Shown in pieces: positions 19,413 to 27,122 of a DNA stretch of 64,000 nt (position 1 is its first letter; each line of letters starts with the position of its first letter). The stretch is taken from positions 1,302,001 through 1,366,000 of the forward strand of contig NZ_CP017014.1 in the NCBI RefSeq assembly GCF_001767395.1. Direction: 5' to 3'. The notes below the pieces were generated by a model. The model was not told the DNA's origin and ran no database searches. It was given only the letters and a program-made list of their open reading frames with translations. Source of the stretch: Rhodococcus sp. WMMA185. Lineage in GTDB: Bacteria > Actinomycetota > Actinomycetes > Mycobacteriales > Mycobacteriaceae. The position numbers and the translations under genes were made by a program.

Positions 19413-21143
19413 GTGGCAAACTCTCTGCTGTTCGATCCGAACTCCTACGATCCAGAGCAGTTCGATCCGGAGACGCGCAGGCAACTACGTGCGCTGATCG
19501 AATGGTTCGAGGCGCGGGGCAAGGAGAAGCTGCTCGCAGACGACCTCGGGGCAGTGTGGCCTGCCGACTTCCTCGAGTTCTCGAAGAAGGAGAAGCTGTT
19601 CGCGAACTTCCTGACGCCCGCTGAGTTCGCCGATGGTGATCCCAACAAGCGCTGGGATGCTGCGCGCAATGCGGCGCTCAGTGAGATCCTCGGGTTCTAC
19701 GGACTCGGGTACTGGTATGCGTGGCAGGTGACCATCCTCGGTCTCGGTCCGATCTGGATGAGTGAGAACCGCGCCGCCAAGGAACGAGCCGCGAAACTGC
19801 TCGATGAGGGCGGAGTTCTCGCGTTCGGGCTGTCGGAGAAGGAACACGGCGCCGACGTCTACTCGACGGACATGCTGCTGACTCCGGGCGAAGCGGACTC
19901 GGGCGTTGCTTTCACCGCAACCGGTGACAAGTACTACATCGGCAACGGCAACGTCGCGGGAATGGTCTCGGTGTTCGGGCGGCGCACCGACGTCGACGGT
20001 AGTGAGGGCTACGTCTTCTTCGTTGCCGACAGTTCCCATCCGGCATACCACCTGCTCGACAACGTTGTTCACGGCCAGATGTATGTCAGTGCGTTCCGGC
20101 TCGAGGACTACCCGGTCCGCGAGGAAGACATCTTGCACACCGGTGTCGCGGCGTTCGAGGCTGCACTGAACACCGTCAACGTCGGCAAGTTCAACCTCAG
20201 CACGGGTTCGATCGGTATCTCCGAGCACGCGTTCTACGAGGCGATCACGCATGCACGGCGCAGGATTCTGTACGGGAACCCGGTCACCGACTTCGGGCAC
20301 GTACGCGCGAACTTCGTCGACGCCTACAGCCGCATGGTCGGGATGAAGCTGTTCAGTGACCGCGCGGTCGACTACTTCCGCAGCGCGAGCCTCGAAGACC
20401 GCCGGTATCTGCTGTTCAACCCGATGACCAAGGCGAAGGTCACCTCGGAGGGCGAGAAGGTCGTGGCCCTGATGCACGACGTGGTCGCGGCGAAGGGCTA
20501 CGAGAAGAACACCTACTTCCGTGTGGCGTCCCAGTTGATCGGCACATTGCCGAAGCTAGAGGGCACCGTGCACGTCAATGTCGGCCTGATTCTCAAGTTC
20601 ATGCCGAACTACATGCTCAACCCCGCCGAGTACCCCGAGATCGGCACCAGGACCGACGCCGCCGACGACGAGTTCTTCTGGGCGCAGGGTCCGACCCGGG
20701 GCGCGGGCAAGATCCAGTTCCACGACTGGACCGGGATCTACGAAAAGTACTCCGACATCCCGAACGTGGCGCGGTTCTACGAGCAGGCGATAGCGCTGCG
20801 CGAACTTCTCGTGACGGCTCCGCCGAGCACGGACCAGCAGAAGGACCTCGACTTCCTGCTCGACCTCGGACACTTGTTCTCGCTCGTGGTGTACGGCCAC
20901 CTCATTCTCGAGCAGGCGGAGATCACCGGTCTCGATCGCGACCTGATCGGCCAGATCTTCGACTTCCAGATCCGCGATTTCTCCGGCTATGCCGTTGCGC
21001 TGCACGGAAAGCCGTCCGCAACCGAGGAGCAGCAGAAGTGGGCGCTCGGAGCTATTCGGCGCCCGGTCGTCGATGGTGAGCGGTTCGCACGAGTGTGGGC
21101 TCAGGTAGAAGGCTACGAGGGAGCCTACGAGATGCGACCGTAA
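19413..21143 (+). CDS. Acyl-CoA dehydrogenase family protein
   Basis: A 576-aa flavoprotein of the acyl-CoA dehydrogenase fold. FAD/substrate region is visible as FGLSEKEHGADVYSTDMLLT and ATGDKYYIGNGNVAGMVSVFGR, then LNTVNVGKFNLSTGSIGISEHAF and a helical C-terminal half. It is longer than typical 380-400-aa enzymes, with extra residues at both ends. Chain-length specificity is not readable. GTG 19413 is chosen for GAAAGG six bases upstream; the TTG at 19386 lacks a site. Not obviously in an operon. Confidence 0.85.
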   Translation: MANSLLFDPNSYDPEQFDPETRRQLRALIEWFEARGKEKLLADDLGAVWPADFLEFSKKEKLFANFLTPAEFADGDPNKRWDAARNAALSEILGFYGLGYWYAWQVTILGLGPIWMSENRAAKERAAKLLDEGGVLAFGLSEKEHGADVYSTDMLLTPGEADSGVAFTATGDKYYIGNGNVAGMVSVFGRRTDVDGSEGYVFFVADSSHPAYHLLDNVVHGQMYVSAFRLEDYPVREEDILHTGVAAFEAALNTVNVGKFNLSTGSIGISEHAFYEAITHARRRILYGNPVTDFGHVRANFVDAYSRMVGMKLFSDRAVDYFRSASLEDRRYLLFNPMTKAKVTSEGEKVVALMHDVVAAKGYEKNTYFRVASQLIGTLPKLEGTVHVNVGLILKFMPNYMLNPAEYPEIGTRTDAADDEFFWAQGPTRGAGKIQFHDWTGIYEKYSDIPNVARFYEQAIALRELLVTAPPSTDQQKDLDFLLDLGHLFSLVVYGHLILEQAEITGLDRDLIGQIFDFQIRDFSGYAVALHGKPSATEEQQKWALGAIRRPVVDGERFARVWAQVEGYEGAYEMRP

Positions 21144-21210
21144 GTCGCAGCGGCGATGGGGATCTTGGGATCGGAACTCGAAGAGCTACGGTTTCGTAGA
21201 TCCCCATTGC

Positions 21211-21237
21211 TGGCACTCTCTGGTGTCGAGTGCTAAA
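21211..21237. promoter_or_regulatory. CIRCE operator (HrcA site)
   Basis: CTGGCACTC (21211-21219), nine bases, then GAGTGCTAA (21229-21237). The consensus is TTAGCACTC-N9-GAGTGCTAA: the right arm is perfect and the left arm differs at two positions. It is 73 bp upstream of the small heat-shock gene start. Confidence 0.85.
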
Positions 21238-21310
21238 TTGTTTGATGCACAGAACCTTGGCTGCCCGTCGCGGTGGCGGGCATCTCGTCCGAAATGGGAG
21301 GTGTGTTGCT

Positions 21311-21766
21311 GTGCTTCGCTTCGACCCCTTCAGTGATCTCGAATCCATGACGAAGAGTCTCTTCGACACCCAGCTGGGTACGTCTCGCCAGCCCCGGTTC
21401 ATGCCATTGGATCTCTACAAGGTCGATGACCACTACGTTTTGCTCGCCGACTTGCCCGGGGTGGACCCGGGGTCTGTCGACGTCAGTGTCGACGCCGGCA
21501 CTCTCACTCTGACAGCTCACCGCAGTGCGCAGTCCGAGGAGAACGTGCAATGGCTTGCCTCGGAGCGGTTCAGCGGAACCTTCCGTCGGCAGCTCTCGCT
21601 CGGTGAAGGCATCGATTCGGCACGCATCTCGGCGTCGTACGAGAACGGTGTGCTGAGTGTGACGATTCCGCTCGCCGAACGGGCAAAGCCGCGCCGCATC
21701 GAAGTCTCGAGCCTCGGCCCCGCTGAGCACCAGACGATCGAGGCGGGTCCGTCGGACAAGACCTGA
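21311..21766 (+). CDS. Small heat-shock protein, Hsp20/alpha-crystallin family
   Basis: A 151-aa ATP-independent holdase. The alpha-crystallin domain spans about residues 35-125: MPLDLYKVDDHYVLLADLPGVDPGSVDVSVDAGTLTLTAHR at the start and ENGVLSVTIPLAERAKPRRIEV at the end. GTG 21311 is preceded by GGGAGG nine bases away; upstream in-frame codons would run through the operator. The 73-nt leader contains a 7-bp stem (GCCCGTC 21263-21269 with GGCGGGC 21275-21281), possibly structural. Expression is probably heat-induced through HrcA. Confidence 0.92.
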   Translation: MLRFDPFSDLESMTKSLFDTQLGTSRQPRFMPLDLYKVDDHYVLLADLPGVDPGSVDVSVDAGTLTLTAHRSAQSEENVQWLASERFSGTFRRQLSLGEGIDSARISASYENGVLSVTIPLAERAKPRRIEVSSLGPAEHQTIEAGPSDKT

Positions 21767-21791
21767 CGCCTGAGCTGATTCGGTAGACGAG

Positions 21792-21828
21792 ACACGCGTA
21801 GGCCCCCTTCGAGGGGGCCTACGCGTGT
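21792..21828. terminator. Strong hairpin terminator after hsp20
   Basis: ACACGCGTAGGCCCCCT pairs perfectly over 17 bp with AGGGGGCCTACGCGTGT around a TCG loop. No U-tract follows, as is common in actinobacteria. The rest of the 246-bp gap to 22012 holds only the GAGGAGG-type ribosome site of the next gene. Confidence 0.85.
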
Positions 21829-22012
21829 TCGTATCCGCTCTCGGTTCCGACCCGCGCTGGGCGCCCAACCCTTGGTGTGGAAACAGCAACACCTTTGGGG
21901 TGATGGTTCACCACCGGGGATCCTGGTTGCTTCATTCTCTCCGCGGCAAGGTGGTTGACGAGCAACGAGGAATCGTTCACCGGCCACCAGCGAGGAAACC
22001 GAGGAGGACAAG

Positions 22013-23068
22013 ATGTCGAACATCTCGGTTGCACATGGCGATGGTGGCCGCCGCCTCACGGTCTGGACAGATGACGGAGTGCCGCTGGCGGTTCGCGACT
22101 TCGGTTCGCCCGACGCAGCAACCACGGTAGTGTTCGTCCACGGTCACTGCCTGCGCACGGAAAGCTGGTGGGCCTTGCGCAGGCAGTTGGTCCGATTCTG
22201 GCGAGGCGATGTTCGCATGGTCTTCTACGATCACCGAGGGCACGGTGCGTCTGGGGAAGCCCCGGCCGCCACCTACACGATCGATCAACTCGGCCGCGAC
22301 CTGGGGACGGTTCTGAACGCGGTCGCACCCCACGGTCCGATCATTCTTGTCGGGCACTCCATGGGCGGGATGGCCACGCTCTCGTACGCGCGGCAGACTC
22401 CGAGCGTCATCGGTTCACGCGTCGTGGGCATGGCTCTGATCTCCACAGCTTCATGTGATCTGGGGGAGGTGGGTCTCGGTCGCCATCTGCGTAGTCCCGC
22501 GGTGTCGCTCTTCCGCACCGCGGTACGGCGAGCGCCCCGGATGATGCACGGATCGAAGAGGTTGGGCCGCGCGGTCTGCGCGGCCCTCGCTCGGGCGGTA
22601 GGTGCCCGCGATCGTGTCATCGACCCTCGTCTCTCGGTGCTGGTGGCAGCGATGGCCAACACCACGTCTGTGGTCACCATGTCGAGCTTTCTCGAATCCC
22701 TGCTCGGGTTCGACGAACGCCACTCCCTGGCCGCCCTTGCCGACATCCCGTCACTGATCCTGTGTGGTTCGGTGGACATGCTCACGCCGTTCGAACATTC
22801 CGCCGCGATGGCCTCGATGCTTCCGGCTTCGGAACTCGTCAGCGTCGACGGAGCGGGACACTCGGTGATCTTCGAACGCGCCACCGAAGTTGCGCTCGCG
22901 ATCATCGGTCTCATCGACCGGATCACGCACGGCGACGCGGGTGTGATCGGCCCTGTGCCCGTCGACCCCGGCTCCGTCGATGCTGGGCCAGTCGATTCGG
23001 GGCCTGTCGATTCGGGGCCCGTCGATTCGGAGGAACCAGACTCTCGAGACTTGATGGCGGTCGGCTGA
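22013..23068 (+). CDS. Alpha/beta hydrolase with repetitive C-terminal tail
   Basis: A 351-aa hydrolase with a complete-looking triad: oxyanion region VVFVHGHCLRTESWW, nucleophile elbow LVGHSMGGMA, acid in LILCGSVDMLTPF and His in GAGHSVIFE. A cap domain sits between about 150 and 230. The last 40 residues (from about 312) are low complexity, with VDxGP repeated about five times from a 15-bp DNA repeat (GTCGATTCGGGGCCT). It has GAGGAGGACAAG before ATG. No signal peptide is evident. Substrate unknown; it resembles haloperoxidase/esterase-like family members. Confidence 0.87.
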   Translation: MSNISVAHGDGGRRLTVWTDDGVPLAVRDFGSPDAATTVVFVHGHCLRTESWWALRRQLVRFWRGDVRMVFYDHRGHGASGEAPAATYTIDQLGRDLGTVLNAVAPHGPIILVGHSMGGMATLSYARQTPSVIGSRVVGMALISTASCDLGEVGLGRHLRSPAVSLFRTAVRRAPRMMHGSKRLGRAVCAALARAVGARDRVIDPRLSVLVAAMANTTSVVTMSSFLESLLGFDERHSLAALADIPSLILCGSVDMLTPFEHSAAMASMLPASELVSVDGAGHSVIFERATEVALAIIGLIDRITHGDAGVIGPVPVDPGSVDAGPVDSGPVDSGPVDSEEPDSRDLMAVG

Positions 23069-23083
23069 CCGGAGGTCGCTTGA

Positions 23084-23725
23084 TCACAGATCGCGTTGAT
23101 TGATGATTCCGCTGCGCATGGCCCGCTCGGCGAGGCTGACCCGCTTCTGATTCTGCGGAAGGTCGCCGACACCGAACTTGGCGAACAATGCTCGAAGATG
23201 GGTCTTGATCGCGTCGACGCTGAGGAAGAGTTCTTGCGCGATCTGCTGATTCGAGGCGGGATTCGCAAAGGCCGCGCCGTGTTTGTAGGGCCGGCACAGT
23301 GCCGTGAGGATCGCACGTTGAGTGTCGGTCAGTGATCGAACATCGGGTATCTCCATGCCCATCCGGGTGGCCTCGTCGCCCGTGGCGCCGAACTCGAGGT
23401 ATCGAATCACGGTTCCGCCGATTCGGATGTTGTCGCCCTGTCGAAGCCGACGACGTCCGGAGAGTCGTTCGCCGTTTACGAACGTGCCGTTGCGAGAGAG
23501 TCCGTCGTCGAGGATGGTCCAGTGAGTGCCGACACACTCGAGCACGGCATGGAGTCGTGAGACCTCGTCATCATCGGTCAGGAGCAAGTCGGACCCCGCG
23601 GAGCGCCCAATCGTGACTCGCGCGGAGGCGGGCGAAAGGCTCACGCTGTGGTGGTGACCCTCCCGGTCGGAATAGCTCAGTCGAGACTCTGCACTTCGGT
23701 CCACGGCGATACCCCCTTGGGTCAA
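23084..23725 (-). CDS. FHA-domain protein with C-terminal helix-turn-helix
   Basis: A 213-aa probable phosphothreonine-responsive regulator. Residues about 35-110 form an FHA domain with the binding residues in VTIGRSAGSD, VSRLHAVLE and SRNGTFVNGERL. Residues about 130-200 look like a DNA-binding helix-turn-helix: LTDTQRAILTALCRP, NQQIAQELFLSVDAIKTHLRALFAKFG, the second helix resembling LuxR-type output domains. No receiver domain is present. The track start is a TTG at 23725; GTG codons a few residues in are alternatives. Probably regulated by a Ser/Thr kinase encoded elsewhere. Confidence 0.82.
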   Translation of the reverse strand: MTQGGIAVDRSAESRLSYSDREGHHHSVSLSPASARVTIGRSAGSDLLLTDDDEVSRLHAVLECVGTHWTILDDGLSRNGTFVNGERLSGRRRLRQGDNIRIGGTVIRYLEFGATGDEATRMGMEIPDVRSLTDTQRAILTALCRPYKHGAAFANPASNQQIAQELFLSVDAIKTHLRALFAKFGVGDLPQNQKRVSLAERAMRSGIINQRDL

Positions 23726-23841
23726 TCGTGCCCCGCTACCTGTCCGATCATCAAGGTCACGAGTGATGGTCCGTCGAGGACGGATCGGTGGACGTCACGA
23801 TCGTGTGGGCACGAGGTTCCCTGTCGGGGCACCGAGCGTGT

Positions 23842-24285
23842 TCAGGGCTGGCCGGGAAAAGGGTCCGTGACAGGGTCGGTGCCGAGCGCAACGCGCCAGT
23901 TGGCTTCTCTGATTGCCGCGTCGGTGAGTGCCGCGACGCCGAGCGAGCGGGTGTCCTCCGTCTCACCGTGCTCGACCACGGCTCGCCAGGCGACTGCGAT
24001 GTCTGCTTCGGTCTGGGCAGCCAGCTGGGCGGCGGTGATCGGATCGACAACGGGGAACGGCAGGGTGTAGCCCGCTGCTGCGGCGGGGGCGGTCAACCCG
24101 GCTGCGGTCAGTGTGTCGGTCAACGAGTCACGACGGGCCCGGTGCGCGGCGGCATCGGCGGCCACCTGCGTCGCTCGGGTCGGATCGGAGAATGCCGCGA
24201 CCACTCCGTAGGCGAACACCGCTGCGTGTTCTGTGGCTAGGGCGTCGGCCAGGCTCGGGCCCTCGGCCGCCGTAGGCATGGTCAT
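23842..24285 (-). CDS. DUF4439 ferritin-like protein
   Basis: A 147-aa, Ala-rich, all-helical protein (LADALATEHAAVFAYGVVAAF ... HRARRDSLTDTLTAAG ... TEADIAVAWRAVVEHGETEDTRSLGVAALTDAAIREANWRVAL). Glu/His residues are placed as in ferritin-like bundles (ATEHAAVFAYG), which in DUF4439 may bind metal, though no activity is established. ATG 24285 overlaps the stop of the upstream lipoprotein gene (ATGA), so the two are translationally coupled. The same gene pair sits upstream of and divergent from rimP in mycobacteria. Confidence 0.78.
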   Translation of the reverse strand: MTMPTAAEGPSLADALATEHAAVFAYGVVAAFSDPTRATQVAADAAAHRARRDSLTDTLTAAGLTAPAAAAGYTLPFPVVDPITAAQLAAQTEADIAVAWRAVVEHGETEDTRSLGVAALTDAAIREANWRVALGTDPVTDPFPGQP

Positions 24286-24815
24286 GGAAGTAGCACCGCC
24301 AAGTAGGTCGCACACGCGGCGCTGATCGATGCACACAGTCCGGCGCGGTACGCGGTGAGCATCCGCACCGAATCGGCCGCACTGCGCTGCGATTCGGCGA
24401 GGTCGGCACGCAGCTGATCCAGGCTCGGTGGTGGCGCGGGCACCGTCGGTGTCGTCGATGGGGGAAGCGACGTGGTGGTTACGCTTCCGTCGGCGTAAAC
24501 ACCAGCAACTCTTGCGATTTCGGCGTCCAGGGCATCAGCGTGTGCAGTGCGCTGAACGCGGACGAGTTCCAGTGCCGTTGCACGGTCCGGGGCCAACGCA
24601 ATCGCCGCAGCCGCGCCTGCGGCATCGCGGCGGGCCAACCGGGATTGGGCGGCGAGGGAATCGGCTTCCGCGTTGGAGTCCTCGCCGAAGGCGCACCCCG
24701 TCAGCAGTGGGAGACTCGCGACACCGAGGGTGGAGGCTGCTGCGAACCGGATAGCGGCGCGCCGGGATACGATGGGACCAAGGGTCGGCGGCCGGGTCGA
24801 GGTGGGCTTGAGCAC
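24282..24815 (-). CDS. Tat-exported lipoprotein, function unknown
   Basis: A 177-aa protein with a twin-arginine signal ([20 protein letters not shown]) ending in the lipobox LLTGC, so probably exported folded and lipid-anchored at Cys41. The mature part is Ala-rich helical ([22 protein letters not shown]) with a Thr/Pro-rich linker ([19 protein letters not shown]) about two-thirds along. Paired with the DUF4439 gene and divergent from rimP. Function is not recognised; it may be the envelope partner of the downstream ferritin-like protein. Confidence 0.75.
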   Translation of the reverse strand: MLKPTSTRPPTLGPIVSRRAAIRFAAASTLGVASLPLLTGCAFGEDSNAEADSLAAQSRLARRDAAGAAAAIALAPDRATALELVRVQRTAHADALDAEIARVAGVYADGSVTTTSLPPSTTPTVPAPPPSLDQLRADLAESQRSAADSVRMLTAYRAGLCASISAACATYLAVLLP

Positions 24816-25020
24816 CGTTCTATGGTGCCAGGTCGGGTCCCGATCCCGGGAATCGAGGACCAGGGCTGGTCACGGGCGGACTGAATCGGCGTTACTCTTA
24901 GATGCGCGAGCCGGTCGGGTCGGGCGTTCAGTGCTGCGCGCGCAGCATGGCGTCGCCCGACCTGGACGCCCACCCATGACAGACGTCCCACCGATGACAA
25001 TTGAACGAGGAGCTTTCCCG

Positions 25021-25590
25021 ATGCCGGTTCCATCCAAGGAGAGGGTGACGGAGCTCATCTCCGATCTAGTTCAAGGCCAAGGCTACGACGTGGAGGATGT
25101 CGCCGTCACTTTGGCGGGACGGCACAGCGCGGTTCGGATCATGGTGGACAGCGACTCCGGACTCCAACTTGACGCGGTCGCGAAGTTGAGTCACGAAATT
25201 TCCGAAGTCTTCGATTCGGTCTCCGATTTCGGCGAGTCCCCGTACACGCTCGAGGTCACCTCTCCCGGCATCGACCGACCACTAACTCACGAGCGGCACT
25301 GGCGCAGGGCCCGTGGCCGGAAGGCGCGCATCGACCTCGCGCACGAGACGGTGGTGGGCCGGATCGGCGCGGTCGACGGTGGATCGGTATCGGTGGTAGT
25401 CGGTTCGCGTACGGGCCTCGACATTCGCCGTGTCCAGATCCGTGACGTTCACAAAGCTGTTGTGCAGGTGGAGTTCTCGAAACCCGATCCACGAGAGTTG
25501 GAGCTGGCCGGGGGAATTCCCGAGGGCCGCGTGGCGCCCGCGGATACAGAGGCGTCGGACGATGGAGAAGTAGAGGAGTTGGACAAGTGA
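25021..25590 (+). CDS. rimP: Ribosome maturation factor RimP
   Basis: A 189-aa 30S assembly factor. The N-terminal alpha/beta domain has [21 protein letters not shown] and [44 protein letters not shown] is the family signature and the C-terminal part is a small SH3-like barrel with a 25-residue acidic tail. ATG 25021 with GAGGAG upstream. The stop overlaps the nusA GTG (GTGA). First gene of the conserved rimP-nusA-ylxR-infB-DUF503-rbfA operon. Confidence 0.95.
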   Translation: MPVPSKERVTELISDLVQGQGYDVEDVAVTLAGRHSAVRIMVDSDSGLQLDAVAKLSHEISEVFDSVSDFGESPYTLEVTSPGIDRPLTHERHWRRARGRKARIDLAHETVVGRIGAVDGGSVSVVVGSRTGLDIRRVQIRDVHKAVVQVEFSKPDPRELELAGGIPEGRVAPADTEASDDGEVEELDK

Positions 25591-26618
25591 ATATCGACAT
25601 CAAGGAGTTGCGCGCCATCGAGGCGGACAAAGGCATCTCGATCGAGACGGTCATCTCGACCCTTCAGACGGCCCTGCTGACTGCCTATCGGCACACCGAA
25701 GGGCATCAGGCGCATGCGAGGATCGATGTGGATACCAAGAGTGGCGTCGTGCGTGTGATGGCGCACGATGTCGACTCCGAGGGGAACATGATCGGGGAGG
25801 AGTGGGACGACACTCCGGAAGGATTCGGGCGGATCGCCGCGACCACCGCCCGTCAGGTCATCCTCCAGCGTCTACGCGACGCCGAGCACGAACGCAGCTT
25901 CGGTGAATACGTCACGCACGAAGGTGAGATCGTCGGTGGCGTCGTGCAGCGCGACTCGCGGGCCAACTCCCGCGGGATGGTCGTGGTGCGGATCGGCAGC
26001 GAGGCGGCCGGGGCAGAAGGGCTGATACCGCCGGCGGAACAAGTCCCCGGTGAGAACTACGAGCACGGCGAGCGGCTCAAGTGCTACGTAGTCGGTGTAG
26101 CCCGCGGCCAACGTGGACCGCAGATCACGTTGTCGCGTACCCACCCGAACCTCGTCAGGAAGCTGTTCGCGCTCGAGGTCCCGGAAATCGCAGACGGTTC
26201 CGTGGAGATTGTCGCCGTCGCCCGCGAGGCCGGGCACCGGTCGAAGATCGCGGTTCAGTCCCGAGTTCAGGGGTTGAATGCGAAGGGTGCCTGCATCGGC
26301 CCGATGGGGCAACGCGTGCGCAACGTGATGAGTGAACTCGCCGGTGAGAAGATCGACATCATCGACTTCGACGATGACCCAGCCCAGTTCGTCGCCAACG
26401 CGCTGTCGCCGTCCAAGGTGGTCTCCGTCACTGTCGTGGACGCTCAGGCGCGGGCTGCGCGTGTGGTCGTCCCGGACTTCCAGTTGTCGCTGGCAATCGG
26501 CAAAGAGGGGCAAAATGCCCGTCTTGCTGCGCGCTTGACGGGATGGCGAATCGACATTCGCAGTGACGCCGCTCCGGGCCCGGATGCGGCTGACGGACCC
26601 GCAGCGACCAGCCATTGA
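25587..26618 (+). CDS. nusA: Transcription elongation/termination factor NusA
   Basis: Binds RNA polymerase and nascent RNA to control pausing, termination and rRNA antitermination. The 343-aa protein has the N-terminal RNAP-binding domain ([23 protein letters not shown]), an S1 domain ([24 protein letters not shown]), KH1 ([26 protein letters not shown]) and KH2 ([32 protein letters not shown]). It lacks the acidic C-terminal repeats of the E. coli protein, as is normal in actinobacteria. GTG start coupled to rimP. Confidence 0.96.
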   Translation: MNIDIKELRAIEADKGISIETVISTLQTALLTAYRHTEGHQAHARIDVDTKSGVVRVMAHDVDSEGNMIGEEWDDTPEGFGRIAATTARQVILQRLRDAEHERSFGEYVTHEGEIVGGVVQRDSRANSRGMVVVRIGSEAAGAEGLIPPAEQVPGENYEHGERLKCYVVGVARGQRGPQITLSRTHPNLVRKLFALEVPEIADGSVEIVAVAREAGHRSKIAVQSRVQGLNAKGACIGPMGQRVRNVMSELAGEKIDIIDFDDDPAQFVANALSPSKVVSVTVVDAQARAARVVVPDFQLSLAIGKEGQNARLAARLTGWRIDIRSDAAPGPDAADGPAATSH

Positions 26619-26662
26619 GTCGGGAATGCGGAGATCGGGGCGAGTCGGCGGTACAGTGGTCA

Positions 26663-27016
26663 ATGGTTCAGCATGAGCTTCCCGATCCTGCGCGCGTGCG
26701 CCCCGGTTCGCCGGTGCGTACTTGCATAGGATGTAGAGAGCGCGCGCTGGCTGTCGATCTACTCAGGGTCGTGGTAGGTGAAAGCGGGCCGAAAGGCCAC
26801 GTACTCACCCCGGACCCGAGGCGCAGGCTTCCCGGACGAGGTGCGTGGTTGCACCCCGACCAGGCTTGCTTGAGTCTCGCGGAACGACGCCGAGCCTTCG
26901 GCAGAGCACTACGGGTATCCGGCAGTCTCGACACGTCAGTCGTCGATCATTGGATACTGGCAGGGCACACACCCAGAGCAGTACCTCTCGAACAGAACAG
27001 GCACAAGCACTCATGA
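26663..27016 (+). CDS. YlxR family RNA-binding protein (DUF448)
   Basis: About 117 aa with the family signature PVRTCIGCRERALAVDLLRVVV and GRGAWLHPDQACLSLAERRRAFGRALR, a small basic fold usually located between nusA and infB. The start is uncertain: ATG 26663 is used, but GTG 26651 or a TTG overlapping the nusA stop (26615) would add 4-16 residues. After the stop, a CCCCC/GGGGG hairpin at 27076-27088 lies in the gap before infB and may modulate read-through. Confidence 0.88.
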   Translation: MVQHELPDPARVRPGSPVRTCIGCRERALAVDLLRVVVGESGPKGHVLTPDPRRRLPGRGAWLHPDQACLSLAERRRAFGRALRVSGSLDTSVVDHWILAGHTPRAVPLEQNRHKHS

Positions 27017-27122
27017 GCACACCGTGAAGCACCAGCGATGAACGTCCATCGGAGATAACCCGAGGTCGTGCGGACCCCCCTTCGGGGGAGCCTCCTGCTC
27101 GGCCTCATCAGTGAGGAGAGCA

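Noticed and set aside
21172..21198. SigH-type promoter upstream of hsp20
   Set aside because: GGAAC is followed by GTAG, not CGTT, at the correct distance, so only the -35 half fits.
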